Shown here one piece after another: positions 7,701 through 16,213 of a DNA stretch of 64,000 bases (position 1 is the stretch's first letter; each line of letters opens with the position of its first letter). The notes below the pieces were generated by a model. The model was not told where the DNA came from and ran no database searches. It saw nothing but the letters and a program-made list of their open reading frames with translations. A program made the position numbers and the translations under genes. The stretch lies in the NCBI GenBank assembly GCA_035489755.1, contig DATGZK010000077.1:248001-312000 (forward strand), in the 5' to 3' direction. This stretch comes from UBA9160 sp035489755 (GTDB lineage: Bacteria; Myxococcota_A; UBA9160).

Positions 7701-9662
7701 GTGGACGACGCTAGGCATCCCGTCACGGTCCTCGGCGTGGCCCACTATCGGGTGGAGTTCGCCGATCTCGTGCGAGAGGAAATCGCTCGCCTCAAGCCGG
7801 CTGCGATCGCTGTGGAACTCCCGTCCACCATCCAAGGCGCAGTGCAGCGCGCGACCCGACGCCTACCTCGGCTCTCCGTCGTGGTCTATGTGCTGGCTTC
7901 GGGACAGACCGTCTATCTCCCTATCGAACCCACCGACCCTCTCGCGGAAGCGGTCCGTTCTGGCGCCGAGCGCGGCATCCCTGTCGCGTTTGTCGATCTC
8001 GATCTGGACGACTACCCCGCCTACCGCGATCCGCTGCCCGACCCCTACGCGCTCGTGCGCATGGGCTACGCCAACTACACCGCGTCTTATCGAGCGGTGC
8101 GATGCGAGCGTGCTCCGTCCGACGTCCTGCGCGAGCGGGGCATGGCGGCTCGTGCCACGCACCTCGCGCGCGAGGTCAACGGACCTGTCCTTCTCGTCTG
8201 CGGACTCGCCCATGTAAACGGGGTGACCGAGGCCCTCGGGTTGGATGACAGAACGGAGACGCTCGCACGGATCCGCCGAGCGCAGGTCTCGGTCTTCCAC
8301 CTGCATCCCGACTGCTTGCCCGAGGTGATGGGAGAAATGCCGCTCATCGCCGCCGTGTATGAGCAGCGCCGCTCGGGAGCGCACGTCACGCAAAGCGTTG
8401 AAGAGCCGCCGCGTCCTGCTCCCATCGTCGGTCGACGCGTCGGGCCATTCCGCGTGATCGACGGTAGCGGTCAATCCGAGGATGGCGCGGTCGCTGCGGC
8501 GGTGGCACGCATCGCACGTGAATCCAGCGCGGGAGAACCGGTGGGGCCGGAGTTCCTCGACCGCATGCGCGCATCCGCCTCACTGTTCGAGGAGGCAGCA
8601 GTGCGCAGCGAGGCGCTGACCGGCGAATCGGTTCGATCGTGGCAGCGTCGCGGCTTCGCGCGCTTTGCGCGCCGCCTCGCGGCGGCATCGAGAACGCTCG
8701 TTCCGGACTTGTTCGACCTTGTGGTCGCGGGCCGAGGCTGCGTCGACGAGAGCTTCGCCTATGAGCTCTGGCGACTCGGCACCGCCTATCCCTTTCAATC
8801 TGAGGTGGCGGACCTTCCCACAGCCCGCATCTCCGGTGAGGAGTTGTTGCTCGGCACCCGGCGCATCCGGCTCCGCCCGCGCATCCCCCGGCCCGGACGC
8901 CGCGCCCGGCCTTTCCCCGTGAAGCGCCGGCGGGGGGAGCGCTTCCCCGGCGAATACCTCTCCGGTTTTGCTGGGGAGGGCCTCTGTTCCTACCCGCCAG
9001 AGGACATCGTGATCGAAGCTTTCGGTCGGCGGATGAAGGATCGCGGCAAGTCGATCCTTTGCGAGGAGCGGGCGGTGACTCATCCGTTCGTCGCCTCACT
9101 CGAAGACGGAATCGACCTGCGCGAAACCATCCGACGCTGGAGCGAGGGCGAGCTCTTTGTGCGGCGCGCATGCCGCGCGCCAGGCGACGTCGGCAGCGTG
9201 GTTGTGATCTTTGACGATGAGCCGGACTCTGAGCGTTATCCGTTTATGCTCACCTGGCTCGGCGAGCATGCGGAAGAATCCGACATGGCCTTCTATGCGA
9301 CCGACCCACGCGAGAAGGTCGTAGGCCCAGGGATCTGCCGCGCCGAGTACGGCGGATTCGCTCTCTCCTGGCCCCCGCGGCGCATGGCCGAGATCTGGAG
9401 CGACCCGCGCTACGAGTTTGCTCGCACCAAGCCCGAGCGGCTGGTGCTGGCAGCCATCGACTACAGCATGGAAAGCATTGTGGTCGTGGTAGCTCCCCAT
9501 CCACCGAGCGCGCGGATGCGCGAATGGGCGTCACGCCTCGACCGTCGACTCCTGTACCTGCCCATCGGGCAGTTCGCGCCAACGACACGCCGCAGATTGC
9601 GCGTCATGCACGTGCTGGACGGCCACTCTCGGCGGGAGAGCGCCCGCGACTACATCTGGTAG
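7701..9662 (+). CDS. TraB/DUF5682-like protein with large uncharacterised C-terminal region
   Basis: This 653-residue protein starts at GTG 7701, one base after the ATPase stop. Residues about 8-190 look like the TraB/ChaN/DUF5682 group: VTVLGVAHYRVEF near the N-terminus, then RLKPAAIAVELPS, GIPVAFVDLDLDDYP, and VCGLAHVNGV. The rest, about 450 residues, matches nothing I recognise. It contains SGFAGEGLCSYPPEDIVIEAFG, ILCEERAVTHPFV and a final segment rich in conserved-looking aromatic residues. No signal peptide or membrane segment is seen. In other bacteria DUF5682 proteins occur beside MoxR ATPases and VWA proteins, which supports a functional pair here. The biochemical function is unknown. 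Confidence 0.6.
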   Translation: MDDARHPVTVLGVAHYRVEFADLVREEIARLKPAAIAVELPSTIQGAVQRATRRLPRLSVVVYVLASGQTVYLPIEPTDPLAEAVRSGAERGIPVAFVDLDLDDYPAYRDPLPDPYALVRMGYANYTASYRAVRCERAPSDVLRERGMAARATHLAREVNGPVLLVCGLAHVNGVTEALGLDDRTETLARIRRAQVSVFHLHPDCLPEVMGEMPLIAAVYEQRRSGAHVTQSVEEPPRPAPIVGRRVGPFRVIDGSGQSEDGAVAAAVARIARESSAGEPVGPEFLDRMRASASLFEEAAVRSEALTGESVRSWQRRGFARFARRLAAASRTLVPDLFDLVVAGRGCVDESFAYELWRLGTAYPFQSEVADLPTARISGEELLLGTRRIRLRPRIPRPGRRARPFPVKRRRGERFPGEYLSGFAGEGLCSYPPEDIVIEAFGRRMKDRGKSILCEERAVTHPFVASLEDGIDLRETIRRWSEGELFVRRACRAPGDVGSVVVIFDDEPDSERYPFMLTWLGEHAEESDMAFYATDPREKVVGPGICRAEYGGFALSWPPRRMAEIWSDPRYEFARTKPERLVLAAIDYSMESIVVVVAPHPPSARMREWASRLDRRLLYLPIGQFAPTTRRRLRVMHVLDGHSRRESARDYIW

Positions 9663-9669
9663 GAGCGGA

Positions 9670-10281
9670 TTAGCGCTGCGGCCACGTACGCGGCGGGAGG
9701 GGGCGCCCGACGATTCCGAAGAAGCATTCGAGGAAGCGATAGGTGAGCCCCCAGACCACATGGCGCTCCGGTTCTCCAACGAGGATTCCCGGGTAGGTCG
9801 CGCCCTGGGCGGGCGGATAGGCGTAGTCGACGTAGCGCTCGGGGTCGATCAGCGTCGACACCGGGACCCAGAGCGCCTCACGCACCTCCGGGCTCGGAGC
9901 AATCGGCGCCGGCTCCGAAGCAAAATACACGAAGCCTGAGATCACAAGTTCGGCGGGGCGCCCGGCATGCCGCCCTTCGAGATCGTCGAGGCGGCCCAGG
10001 ATCTCGGCATCTCCGAGTTTGATGCCGACCTCTTCCAGGGTTTCCCGCTCGGCGGCGAAGCGCGGATTCGGGTCCATGCGCTCGACGCGACCGCCTGGAA
10101 ACGCCATGTGCCCGGACCACGGATCCCCTGCGCGCTCCGCGCGCTCGATGAGCAAGAGCTCAGGCCCCGGGGAAGCGTCACGCAGCACCACCGCCACCGC
10201 CGCCTGACGCTTGCCGTGCGGGTCGATCAGCCTCGGCTGGTGGGAAGAGAGTGCGGTGCGAATACGCTCGAGCGGGATCAC
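9670..10281 (-). CDS. Nudix hydrolase, CoA pyrophosphatase-like
   Basis: This 203-residue protein belongs to the Nudix superfamily. The Nudix box reads GGRVERMDPNPRFAAERETLEEVGI, shown here in two parts: GGRVERMD, then AAERETLEEVGI. It is preceded by GHMAFPGG, which is typical of the CoA-diphosphatase (NudL/YeaB) branch that splits CoA into phosphopantetheine and adenosine 3',5'-bisphosphate. It is convergent with the TraB-like gene, seven bases away. The start follows MIPLERIRTALSSH. Activity on CoA is inferred from family resemblance, and other nucleoside diphosphate substrates are possible. Confidence 0.82.
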   Translation of the reverse strand: MIPLERIRTALSSHQPRLIDPHGKRQAAVAVVLRDASPGPELLLIERAERAGDPWSGHMAFPGGRVERMDPNPRFAAERETLEEVGIKLGDAEILGRLDDLEGRHAGRPAELVISGFVYFASEPAPIAPSPEVREALWVPVSTLIDPERYVDYAYPPAQGATYPGILVGEPERHVVWGLTYRFLECFFGIVGRPLPPRTWPQR

Positions 10282-10556
10282 GCAAACGAAGCATAGCGGG
10301 TCGCCTGGTTCTTCGGCTCAGGAGGTGGAGTCTCCCGCGCCGGAGGGAAGCGCGAGGGCGACCCAAGTACCATGGACGCCTCGAGAACGCTCGTAAGACC
10401 AACCCACCTGCGCGGCGCTGTCGTGGGTAGGATTCCCCGCCGAACGTGAATTCGGCGCCGGCTCAATGACGTTGCTGCCTCTGGCGAACCCGCGGCCCGC
10501 ACTCGTCGCCAGCGCAACACCCATCAAAGGCGACCGCGCGCCAGATCATCTCCTCC

Positions 10557-12083
10557 TTATACACCATCTGGTGATGAACAGTCGAGCGTCACGCGGACGA
10601 GTCTTTCCTCGACACCGCGGTCTGCACTGCGGCGCTGGCCCAACACGAAGCTGCGACCATTGGGAGCGAGCGCCACCCCGGTCGGCTCGCCCCATGTCTG
10701 CGCTTCCCCTAGCTCGAGGGTGGTGCCCTCGGCCTTGGGTTCGCCAGCCCGCACCCCGGTCCCTCGAAATCGCACCGAGGCATTGCCGCTCGCGATGGCG
10801 AGCGGAGCCACGAGAAACCCGAGACGGCCGGAAATGAGGCCCGCGGCGGTAGCGCGCTCCGTCGTAGGTACGGCGAGCCAACCACCGTCTGCAGTGAACG
10901 ACGCGCTCGCGAGGCCCGAAACATCATCGCCAGCCGACACCTCCGCTCCGGTCGCGGGGTCGACGACGCTCGCGCCTAGAGGGCGCAAGGGATTACCGCG
11001 CACCACGACGAGCGAGCGGGCGTCGGGGGACCAGGCGAGCGGAGCCGTCCAGCTCGATCCACCGTCGTACAGCACCCGGATGCCGCCTAGGATGAGCCCG
11101 CCGTGGCCCGATCGGATTGCGCCAGACACCACAGCGTAGTGGCCGCCTCCGCCCTGTGACCAGGCGAGGACGGTGGAACCCGGCCCACACACAGCGTGGT
11201 CGTCGGCGCCCGGCGAGACGGTGAGGCGGCGGGAGCCGCGCCCCGCTTCTTCGGTCCCCGCCCCGATCAGGTGCAGTTCTGTGTTGAATGGCGCCGTCCA
11301 GCTCTCCCAGCGATCCGTATCAAAGATGACGCCGGCCCCGTTTCCCGACGGTGCGGGTCGCATGTTGTTTCCATCCTCGCCGCAAGTCCAGCACTGCACG
11401 CTGCGATCGGCCAGCGCGAGTCGATGGACCTGGCGCTTTCCCGTCTCGGTGGCGGCATCGAACCAAACATAGGAACCATCGGGCGAGAACCTTGGGTGTG
11501 CACCGCGATCCGCAACGACTTCGATCGCCGCGGGCCTCGCGCCGCAGCGCGGGAGTGCATGTGTCGGAACACGCGCGTCGAAATCGAAGATGGCCGTGCG
11601 GACCGCCGGCGCGGGCTCCGGCGCACCCACTCCAAAGCCTGCGCGCAGCGTTTCAAAACTCACCAGCGCGATCGCTGCAAGCGCGGCCGACACCACAGCC
11701 ACCGCCATTGGGCGCAACCAGCCGCCCGCGGGGCCGCGCTGCCATGCTCCGCGAAGCAGGGCGATCACGAGCACAGAGAGCACCACGCAGAGTGAGACGA
11801 AGGGGGCCGGCGGAAGGTCTGCAAGCGCGCTGAACAGTGCGGGAGCCGCAGCAAAAGCCGTACTGGCAGACACTGAAAGATGGAGTCCACGATCGTGATC
11901 GTCGTCGCGATAGCGCGCGACGAGGGATACCACGATGACGAGGACCAGGCCTCCGAGCGCGGCGCCGAGCTCGAGCTCGTGGAGGGACGGCGCTTCATCG
12001 CGAACGGCAATCCTGCCTACCGCTAGCATCGCGAGGGCACCGAGGGGCAACCCCGCTGCGAAGCACCAAAGGCGCCAGAGCAT
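10557..12083 (-). CDS. Membrane protein with C-terminal TolB-like beta-propeller
   Basis: This protein has about 508 residues from the chosen start (MLWRLWCF). The N-terminal third holds about four or five hydrophobic helices, for example GAALGGLVLVIVVSLVA, FVSLCVVLSVLVIALL and MAVAVVSAALAAIALVSF. The remainder carries repeats of the PD40/TolB type such as HPRFSPDGSYVWFDA, LAWSPDARSLVVVRG and GVALAPNGRSFVLGQ, which form a beta-propeller that would lie outside the membrane. A start eight codons upstream is possible. The role is unknown. Propellers of this type usually bind proteins or glycans. About 275 bases without a recognisable gene separate it from the Nudix gene. Confidence 0.6.
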   Translation of the reverse strand: MLWRLWCFAAGLPLGALAMLAVGRIAVRDEAPSLHELELGAALGGLVLVIVVSLVARYRDDDHDRGLHLSVSASTAFAAAPALFSALADLPPAPFVSLCVVLSVLVIALLRGAWQRGPAGGWLRPMAVAVVSAALAAIALVSFETLRAGFGVGAPEPAPAVRTAIFDFDARVPTHALPRCGARPAAIEVVADRGAHPRFSPDGSYVWFDAATETGKRQVHRLALADRSVQCWTCGEDGNNMRPAPSGNGAGVIFDTDRWESWTAPFNTELHLIGAGTEEAGRGSRRLTVSPGADDHAVCGPGSTVLAWSQGGGGHYAVVSGAIRSGHGGLILGGIRVLYDGGSSWTAPLAWSPDARSLVVVRGNPLRPLGASVVDPATGAEVSAGDDVSGLASASFTADGGWLAVPTTERATAAGLISGRLGFLVAPLAIASGNASVRFRGTGVRAGEPKAEGTTLELGEAQTWGEPTGVALAPNGRSFVLGQRRSADRGVEERLVRVTLDCSSPDGV

Positions 12084-12168
12084 CGCCCCCTCCAGACCGC
12101 CCAAGCCGAGCAGCGGGGCATGGTATCACCCGCGGCCGAGCGCGGGGCCCGGCGCTAGTCTTCGGCAA

Positions 12169-13320
12169 ATGGCCGCCCAATCGCCGGATCCGAGCGACGC
12201 AGGTCGCATCCTGGCTCTCGCGCGCCGCGATCGCACGGCCGCGCGCGAGGCCGTTGCGGCGCTCGATCTCGCCGCGCAAGTGGCGCTCGTGTGCGAGAGC
12301 CCCATCTCTCAGCGTGCCGAGGTTCTTGAGCTCTTGCCCGCGCCCGAGGCTGTGATCCCGGCGTTGCCGGAAGCAGAGCTCTGTTTCACGGCGAAGGCGA
12401 TCGGATTGGCTGACGCCGGTTCGATCCTCGAACACGCGACAGCCAAACAGCTCAAGGCCTGCATCGACCTGGACGCTTGGCACACCCACGCGCCCGATCG
12501 CGAGACGCTGGCTGCGTGGCTCGACGCCTGCGTCGAAGCGGGCGGAGAGACGGTGATGCGGGCTGTCGAGGCGCTCGACGCAGAACTTCTCGTGCTCCTG
12601 CTCAAAGACCGCGCCGACGTCATTTTGAAGCCGAGCGACGACGACTGGCAGCCGCCGCCTGGGGCGCAGACGCTCGAGGGGCAGTTCTACCTGGTTGCAA
12701 AACGTGGATCCGAGGACCTCGAGACGATTCTCCACGTGCTCCAGACGCTCTTCGAGCGTGACTACTGGCACTACTTCCGTCTCATGCAGGGAGTGATCTG
12801 GGAGCTCGAGGGCGACTGCGAGGAGTCCGCCCTCCGATGGCGCACGAACCGGCTCCAGGATCTCGGCTTCCCCACATGGGAGGAGGCGATGGCGATCTAC
12901 GGCCTCCTGCGCGAAGACGAGCGCACTCGGATTGCTGCCGAGGCCTCTGCCCTCGACGTCGCCCCCTTTCACCTCCCCGTGTGGCTGCCCAACCTTCCGG
13001 CGGGGACCGACGCGCGTCACGCCGTGTTTCGCGCAGCGGCGGAGCTTTCGCTGGAAGAGCGTCGATCCTTCCTCTACGCGTTTGTCGCGCTTGCGAACAA
13101 GGTGGCGGTCGCCGACCGCATGCCCCTTGGCGACTCCGAATCCACGCCCGCGGCAATCGAAAAGGCCGCAGCCGTCGCCAGCACAGGCCTGCTCCATCTG
13201 GCCGAGTATCACGGGCTACCCCTCGTCGAGGTGCTGCGCCGCGCACCGCTGGACCGGCTCTTCCGCGTGGGCGCCGGCCTTGACCTTGCCGTGCGGCCGC
13301 GGGTAGGCTCGGAAAAATGA
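12169..13320 (+). CDS. DUF6178 family protein
   Basis: This 383-residue soluble protein resembles DUF6178 proteins of deltaproteobacterial genomes: an alpha-helical N-terminal half (LDLAAQVALVCESPISQRAEVLELLPAPEAVIPALP region), then DADVILKPSDD-like and FERDYWHYFRLMQGVIWELE segments, and a C-terminal part with FVALANKVAVAD. ATG 12169 was chosen because the conserved helical part begins directly after it. The stop overlaps the next start (ATGA), coupling it to myo-inositol-1-phosphate synthase. No catalytic motif is visible and its function is unknown. Confidence 0.65.
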   Translation: MAAQSPDPSDAGRILALARRDRTAAREAVAALDLAAQVALVCESPISQRAEVLELLPAPEAVIPALPEAELCFTAKAIGLADAGSILEHATAKQLKACIDLDAWHTHAPDRETLAAWLDACVEAGGETVMRAVEALDAELLVLLLKDRADVILKPSDDDWQPPPGAQTLEGQFYLVAKRGSEDLETILHVLQTLFERDYWHYFRLMQGVIWELEGDCEESALRWRTNRLQDLGFPTWEEAMAIYGLLREDERTRIAAEASALDVAPFHLPVWLPNLPAGTDARHAVFRAAAELSLEERRSFLYAFVALANKVAVADRMPLGDSESTPAAIEKAAAVASTGLLHLAEYHGLPLVEVLRRAPLDRLFRVGAGLDLAVRPRVGSEK

Positions 13321-14420
13321 GCCCCGGACCCATTCGTGTCGCGATCGCGGGCGTGGGCAACTGCGCCAGCGCACTCCTCCAGGGCATCGACCACTACCGC
13401 TCCCTGCCCGCGGAAGCTCATCAGGCGTGGGGCCTCATGCATCTCGAGATGGGTGGCTACCGACCGAGCGACGTGGAGATCGTGGCGGCGTTCGACATCG
13501 ATCGACGCAAAGTCGGCCGTCGTCTTCACGACGCCGCCCTTGCCGAACCGAACTGCACGACTGCGATCCGTGCGAGCCTCGAACCGCGGTCCGTATGCGT
13601 ACAAATGGGACCGGTTCACGACGGCGTAGCCCCCCACATGGCCGATTACCCCGCGGAGCGCTCGTTTCGGGTGGCGGATGAGTCGCCCGTCGATGTCGCA
13701 AAGGTTCTGCGCGAGAGCGGCGCCGAGATCTTGCTTTGCTATCTGCCGGTTGGTTCTCCAAAGGCCACCCAGAGCTACGCCGAAGCGTGTCTCGAAACCG
13801 GCGTTTCCCTCGTGAACTGCATTCCCGTCTTCATCGTTTCGGATCCCCAGTGGAGCGAGCGCTTCCGAGCCGCCGGCATCCCTTGCGCCGGAGATGACAT
13901 CAAATCTCAGCTCGGAGCAACGATCCTGCATCGGATGCTGGTGCGGCTGTTTATCGACCGCGGTGTCCAGATCACTCGGACCTACCAGCTGAACACGGGC
14001 GGCAACACGGACTTCTTGAATATGCTTGCCCGTGACCGCCTGGCGTCGAAAAAGATCAGCAAGACCGAAGCCGTGACGTCCCAGCTCCCCTACGACATCG
14101 GCGCCGACAACGTGCACATCGGTCCGAGCGACTATGTACCCTGGCAGTACGACAACAAAGTCTGTTTCTTGCGCATTGAGGGTCGCGGCTTCGGGGGAGC
14201 CCCGATCGAGCTCGAGGCGCGGCTCTCCGTGCAGGACTCCCCGAACTCTGCGGGCATTGTGATCGACGTGATTCGCTATGTGAAGCTCGCGCGCGATCGA
14301 GGGCTCGCGGGACCCTTGCTTCCAATTTCAGCGTACACCATGAAGCATCCACCCGTGCAGATGGCCGACACTGAGGCAGCGGCGCGGATCGAGGCCTTCC
14401 TCGACGATGGAGCATCCTAG
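13317..14420 (+). CDS. ino1: Myo-inositol-1-phosphate synthase (Ino1)
   Basis: This 367-residue enzyme converts glucose 6-phosphate to L-myo-inositol 1-phosphate using NAD. The NAD-binding motif is IAGVGNCASALLQG. Family motifs follow: AAFDIDRRKVG, LLCYLPVGS, AGDDIKSQLGATI, QLNTGGNTDFLNML, SKKISKTEAV, NVHIGPSDY and DSPNSAGIVIDVIR. The length equals that of the short actinobacterial/archaeal type (367 in Mycobacterium tuberculosis, from memory). It overlaps the DUF6178 gene by ATGA and the downstream CDP-alcohol transferase gene by 14 bases, so an inositol-phosphate product is probably passed to the next enzyme. Confidence 0.94.
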   Translation: MSPGPIRVAIAGVGNCASALLQGIDHYRSLPAEAHQAWGLMHLEMGGYRPSDVEIVAAFDIDRRKVGRRLHDAALAEPNCTTAIRASLEPRSVCVQMGPVHDGVAPHMADYPAERSFRVADESPVDVAKVLRESGAEILLCYLPVGSPKATQSYAEACLETGVSLVNCIPVFIVSDPQWSERFRAAGIPCAGDDIKSQLGATILHRMLVRLFIDRGVQITRTYQLNTGGNTDFLNMLARDRLASKKISKTEAVTSQLPYDIGADNVHIGPSDYVPWQYDNKVCFLRIEGRGFGGAPIELEARLSVQDSPNSAGIVIDVIRYVKLARDRGLAGPLLPISAYTMKHPPVQMADTEAAARIEAFLDDGAS

Positions 14421-15732
14421 GTTCGAACATTACTGTTTGCTGCTTGCTCCGCGGACCTCGGGTGCCGAGCGCACGCCGATTTTCGGGTTGACGCCTGTGG
14501 AACGCACCGTGCTCGCCTTCCGGCGAGCTGGGGTGCGCGAGTTCATCCTCGCCGGCGACCCGAGCGCGGTCGCGGCGGCGCAGGCAACGCTTCGGACCGG
14601 TCCCTGCCGCGGTCTGCGAGTTCGCTCCTGCGAGGGTCCGCTGCCCGTGCTCCGACGGGGCGAGCGCTTCTGGCTCGCGCGCACGGATTGCCACTACGAC
14701 CGGCGATTGATCGTTCGCTTCGTGGAATCGGCCCGTCAAGCGTGCGGTAGCGTGGCGGCAGTGGATCTGGGTCGTGACGCTGTGGTTTCCCACCCCAGGG
14801 CAGCGAACGTAGCGTTGTGGAGCAGAGGAGGCGTTTGCGCCGCCCAGTCCACGGGCGCGACCGGTGCTCTGCGCAGGGCCGGGCGCGGCCTGGTATCTCC
14901 GGACGGAGTTCTGACAGGACTCGCCGTCGGAACGGCCGCCCTGGCGCGGGCGCTCGAGGACCTTGCTGCCGACCCACGTGGGCTCGAGCGCGCGCTTGCG
15001 CTCGTGGCTGAGCGCGAGCTCGTCGAGACCTTCGGGGTCGCCGAGCCGTGGCAGGAGCTGGAGAACGAGGGGGACGTGACGCTCGCCCGCCGCAAGGTTC
15101 TTGCGGGTGCTGTCGGATTCTCAGACGGCGTTGTGGCCCGGCACCTCAACCGTCCGATCTCGCAGCGCATCACGGAGCGCCTCCTGTCGCGGAACGTGAA
15201 ACCGTGGCAAGTCTCGGTGACTGTGTTCGTGCTCTCCCTCGCCGCGGGTGCCACTTTTGCCATCGGTCATGCGGCGACGGGCGGCTGCCTCGCTCAGCTT
15301 GCCTCCGTACTCGACGGCGTCGACGGTGAGCTCGCCCGGGTACGCTATCAGGACTCACCCTTTGGCGGCGTCTACGACGCACTCCTCGACCGTGTGGGCG
15401 ACGCGGTGGTGATCGGAGGAATGACGCTCTACGCGTGGTTGGCCGGTGCCGGACACGTCGCGGTGGCGCTCGGCTTCGCAGCCGTTGCTGGAAGCAGCCT
15501 CTCGATGTTGGTGAAAGAGAAATACGGGACCCAGTTCCAGCGCACGTATACCGACGACCGAGAAGGGCTGTTTCGCTGGCTCCTTCTGGGACGAGATGGA
15601 CGCCTCTTCCTCGCCCTTGTCGCCGGCGTCACAGGTCAAGTGGTGCCCGTGCTGGCTTATCTCGCGGTCGGCACGCATCTACACGCTGGACTTCGGATCT
15701 ACAGGATCCGCACCGAAGCCATCGGGGCGTAG
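14407..15732 (+). CDS. CDP-alcohol phosphatidyltransferase with degenerate N-terminal nucleotidyltransferase domain (IPCT/DIPPS-like)
   Basis: This 441-residue protein has the size and layout of bifunctional CDP-inositol:di-myo-inositol-phosphate synthases. The C-terminal membrane domain shows the complete CDP-alcohol transferase motif, DGVDGELAR then eight residues then GGVYDALLD, with several hydrophobic helices. The N-terminal domain aligns in position with a sugar-phosphate cytidylyltransferase, but where LAAGxGTRL and the PK pair are expected it reads LLLAPRTSGAERTPIFGL, so that site looks degenerate. It follows ino1 with an overlap, so the substrate is probably inositol phosphate. The product could be a phosphatidylinositol-type lipid or a di-inositol solute. 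Confidence 0.8.
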   Translation: MEHPRFEHYCLLLAPRTSGAERTPIFGLTPVERTVLAFRRAGVREFILAGDPSAVAAAQATLRTGPCRGLRVRSCEGPLPVLRRGERFWLARTDCHYDRRLIVRFVESARQACGSVAAVDLGRDAVVSHPRAANVALWSRGGVCAAQSTGATGALRRAGRGLVSPDGVLTGLAVGTAALARALEDLAADPRGLERALALVAERELVETFGVAEPWQELENEGDVTLARRKVLAGAVGFSDGVVARHLNRPISQRITERLLSRNVKPWQVSVTVFVLSLAAGATFAIGHAATGGCLAQLASVLDGVDGELARVRYQDSPFGGVYDALLDRVGDAVVIGGMTLYAWLAGAGHVAVALGFAAVAGSSLSMLVKEKYGTQFQRTYTDDREGLFRWLLLGRDGRLFLALVAGVTGQVVPVLAYLAVGTHLHAGLRIYRIRTEAIGA

Positions 15733-15756
15733 GGCAACGCGGCAGAGGAGAAATGC

Positions 15757-15792
15757 GAAGACCCGCGAGCCGGTCTGCGCCCACGGGTCTTC
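15757..15792. terminator. Hairpin between convergent genes, possible bidirectional terminator
   Basis: GAAGACCCG (15757-15765) and CGGGTCTTC (15784-15792) form a perfect 9-bp stem with an 18-base loop, placed between the stop of the CDP-alcohol transferase gene and the stop of the convergent histone-fold gene. Only short T-rich ends flank it, so strength is uncertain. Confidence 0.5.
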
Positions 15793-15813
15793 TCGTGCAG
15801 AAACGCGATCGAA

Positions 15814-16020
15814 CTAGAGGTCCACGGCTTTCAGCGTCTTGCGCTTGTTGCCTGTGGCGCGGGCTTCGGCGCTCGCGATCAAGTTGCGCACGACCTTGTC
15901 GAGTGCCCCATAGAATTCACTGCCTACGTTGCACTTCTTTGCCGCCGCCTTGGTGCGGGACTTAGAGATGATGAGTTCACCGCCGGCCCCTTTCGCAGAG
16001 GCCTTCTTCTTGGCTGCCAT
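15814..16020 (-). CDS. Bacterial histone-fold protein
   Basis: This 68-residue basic protein has a lysine/alanine-rich N-terminal tail (MAAKKKASAKGAGG) followed by a compact core. The core resembles the single histone fold: SKSRTKAAAKKCNVGSEF as helix 1 and loop 1, YGALDKVVRNLIASAEARA as the long helix 2, then NKRKTLKAVDL as loop 2 and a short helix 3. The RKT...D pattern (Arg60, Thr62, Asp67) matches the RKTIKAED segment of archaeal histones. Short bacterial histones of the Bdellovibrio type share this form. It probably binds DNA as a dimer. The start has AAGGA seven bases upstream. Confidence 0.7.
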   Translation of the reverse strand: MAAKKKASAKGAGGELIISKSRTKAAAKKCNVGSEFYGALDKVVRNLIASAEARATGNKRKTLKAVDL

Positions 16021-16213
16021 GTTCTGTCCTTACCCTCCATCGTTTCGTGTCGGCATGCTCTGCTGTGCCCCGCGCCCACGGGCGAAACGCAGCCCAGAGC
16101 GCGACGGCGGATCATACGGGTTCCCGCCTCGGAGTCAAACGAAAAACGCAGGATTCGGGCCTCTGGAGCCCGGAATACGTGCTTCCCGATCAGATTCCCT
16201 CGGTGCGTGTCCG

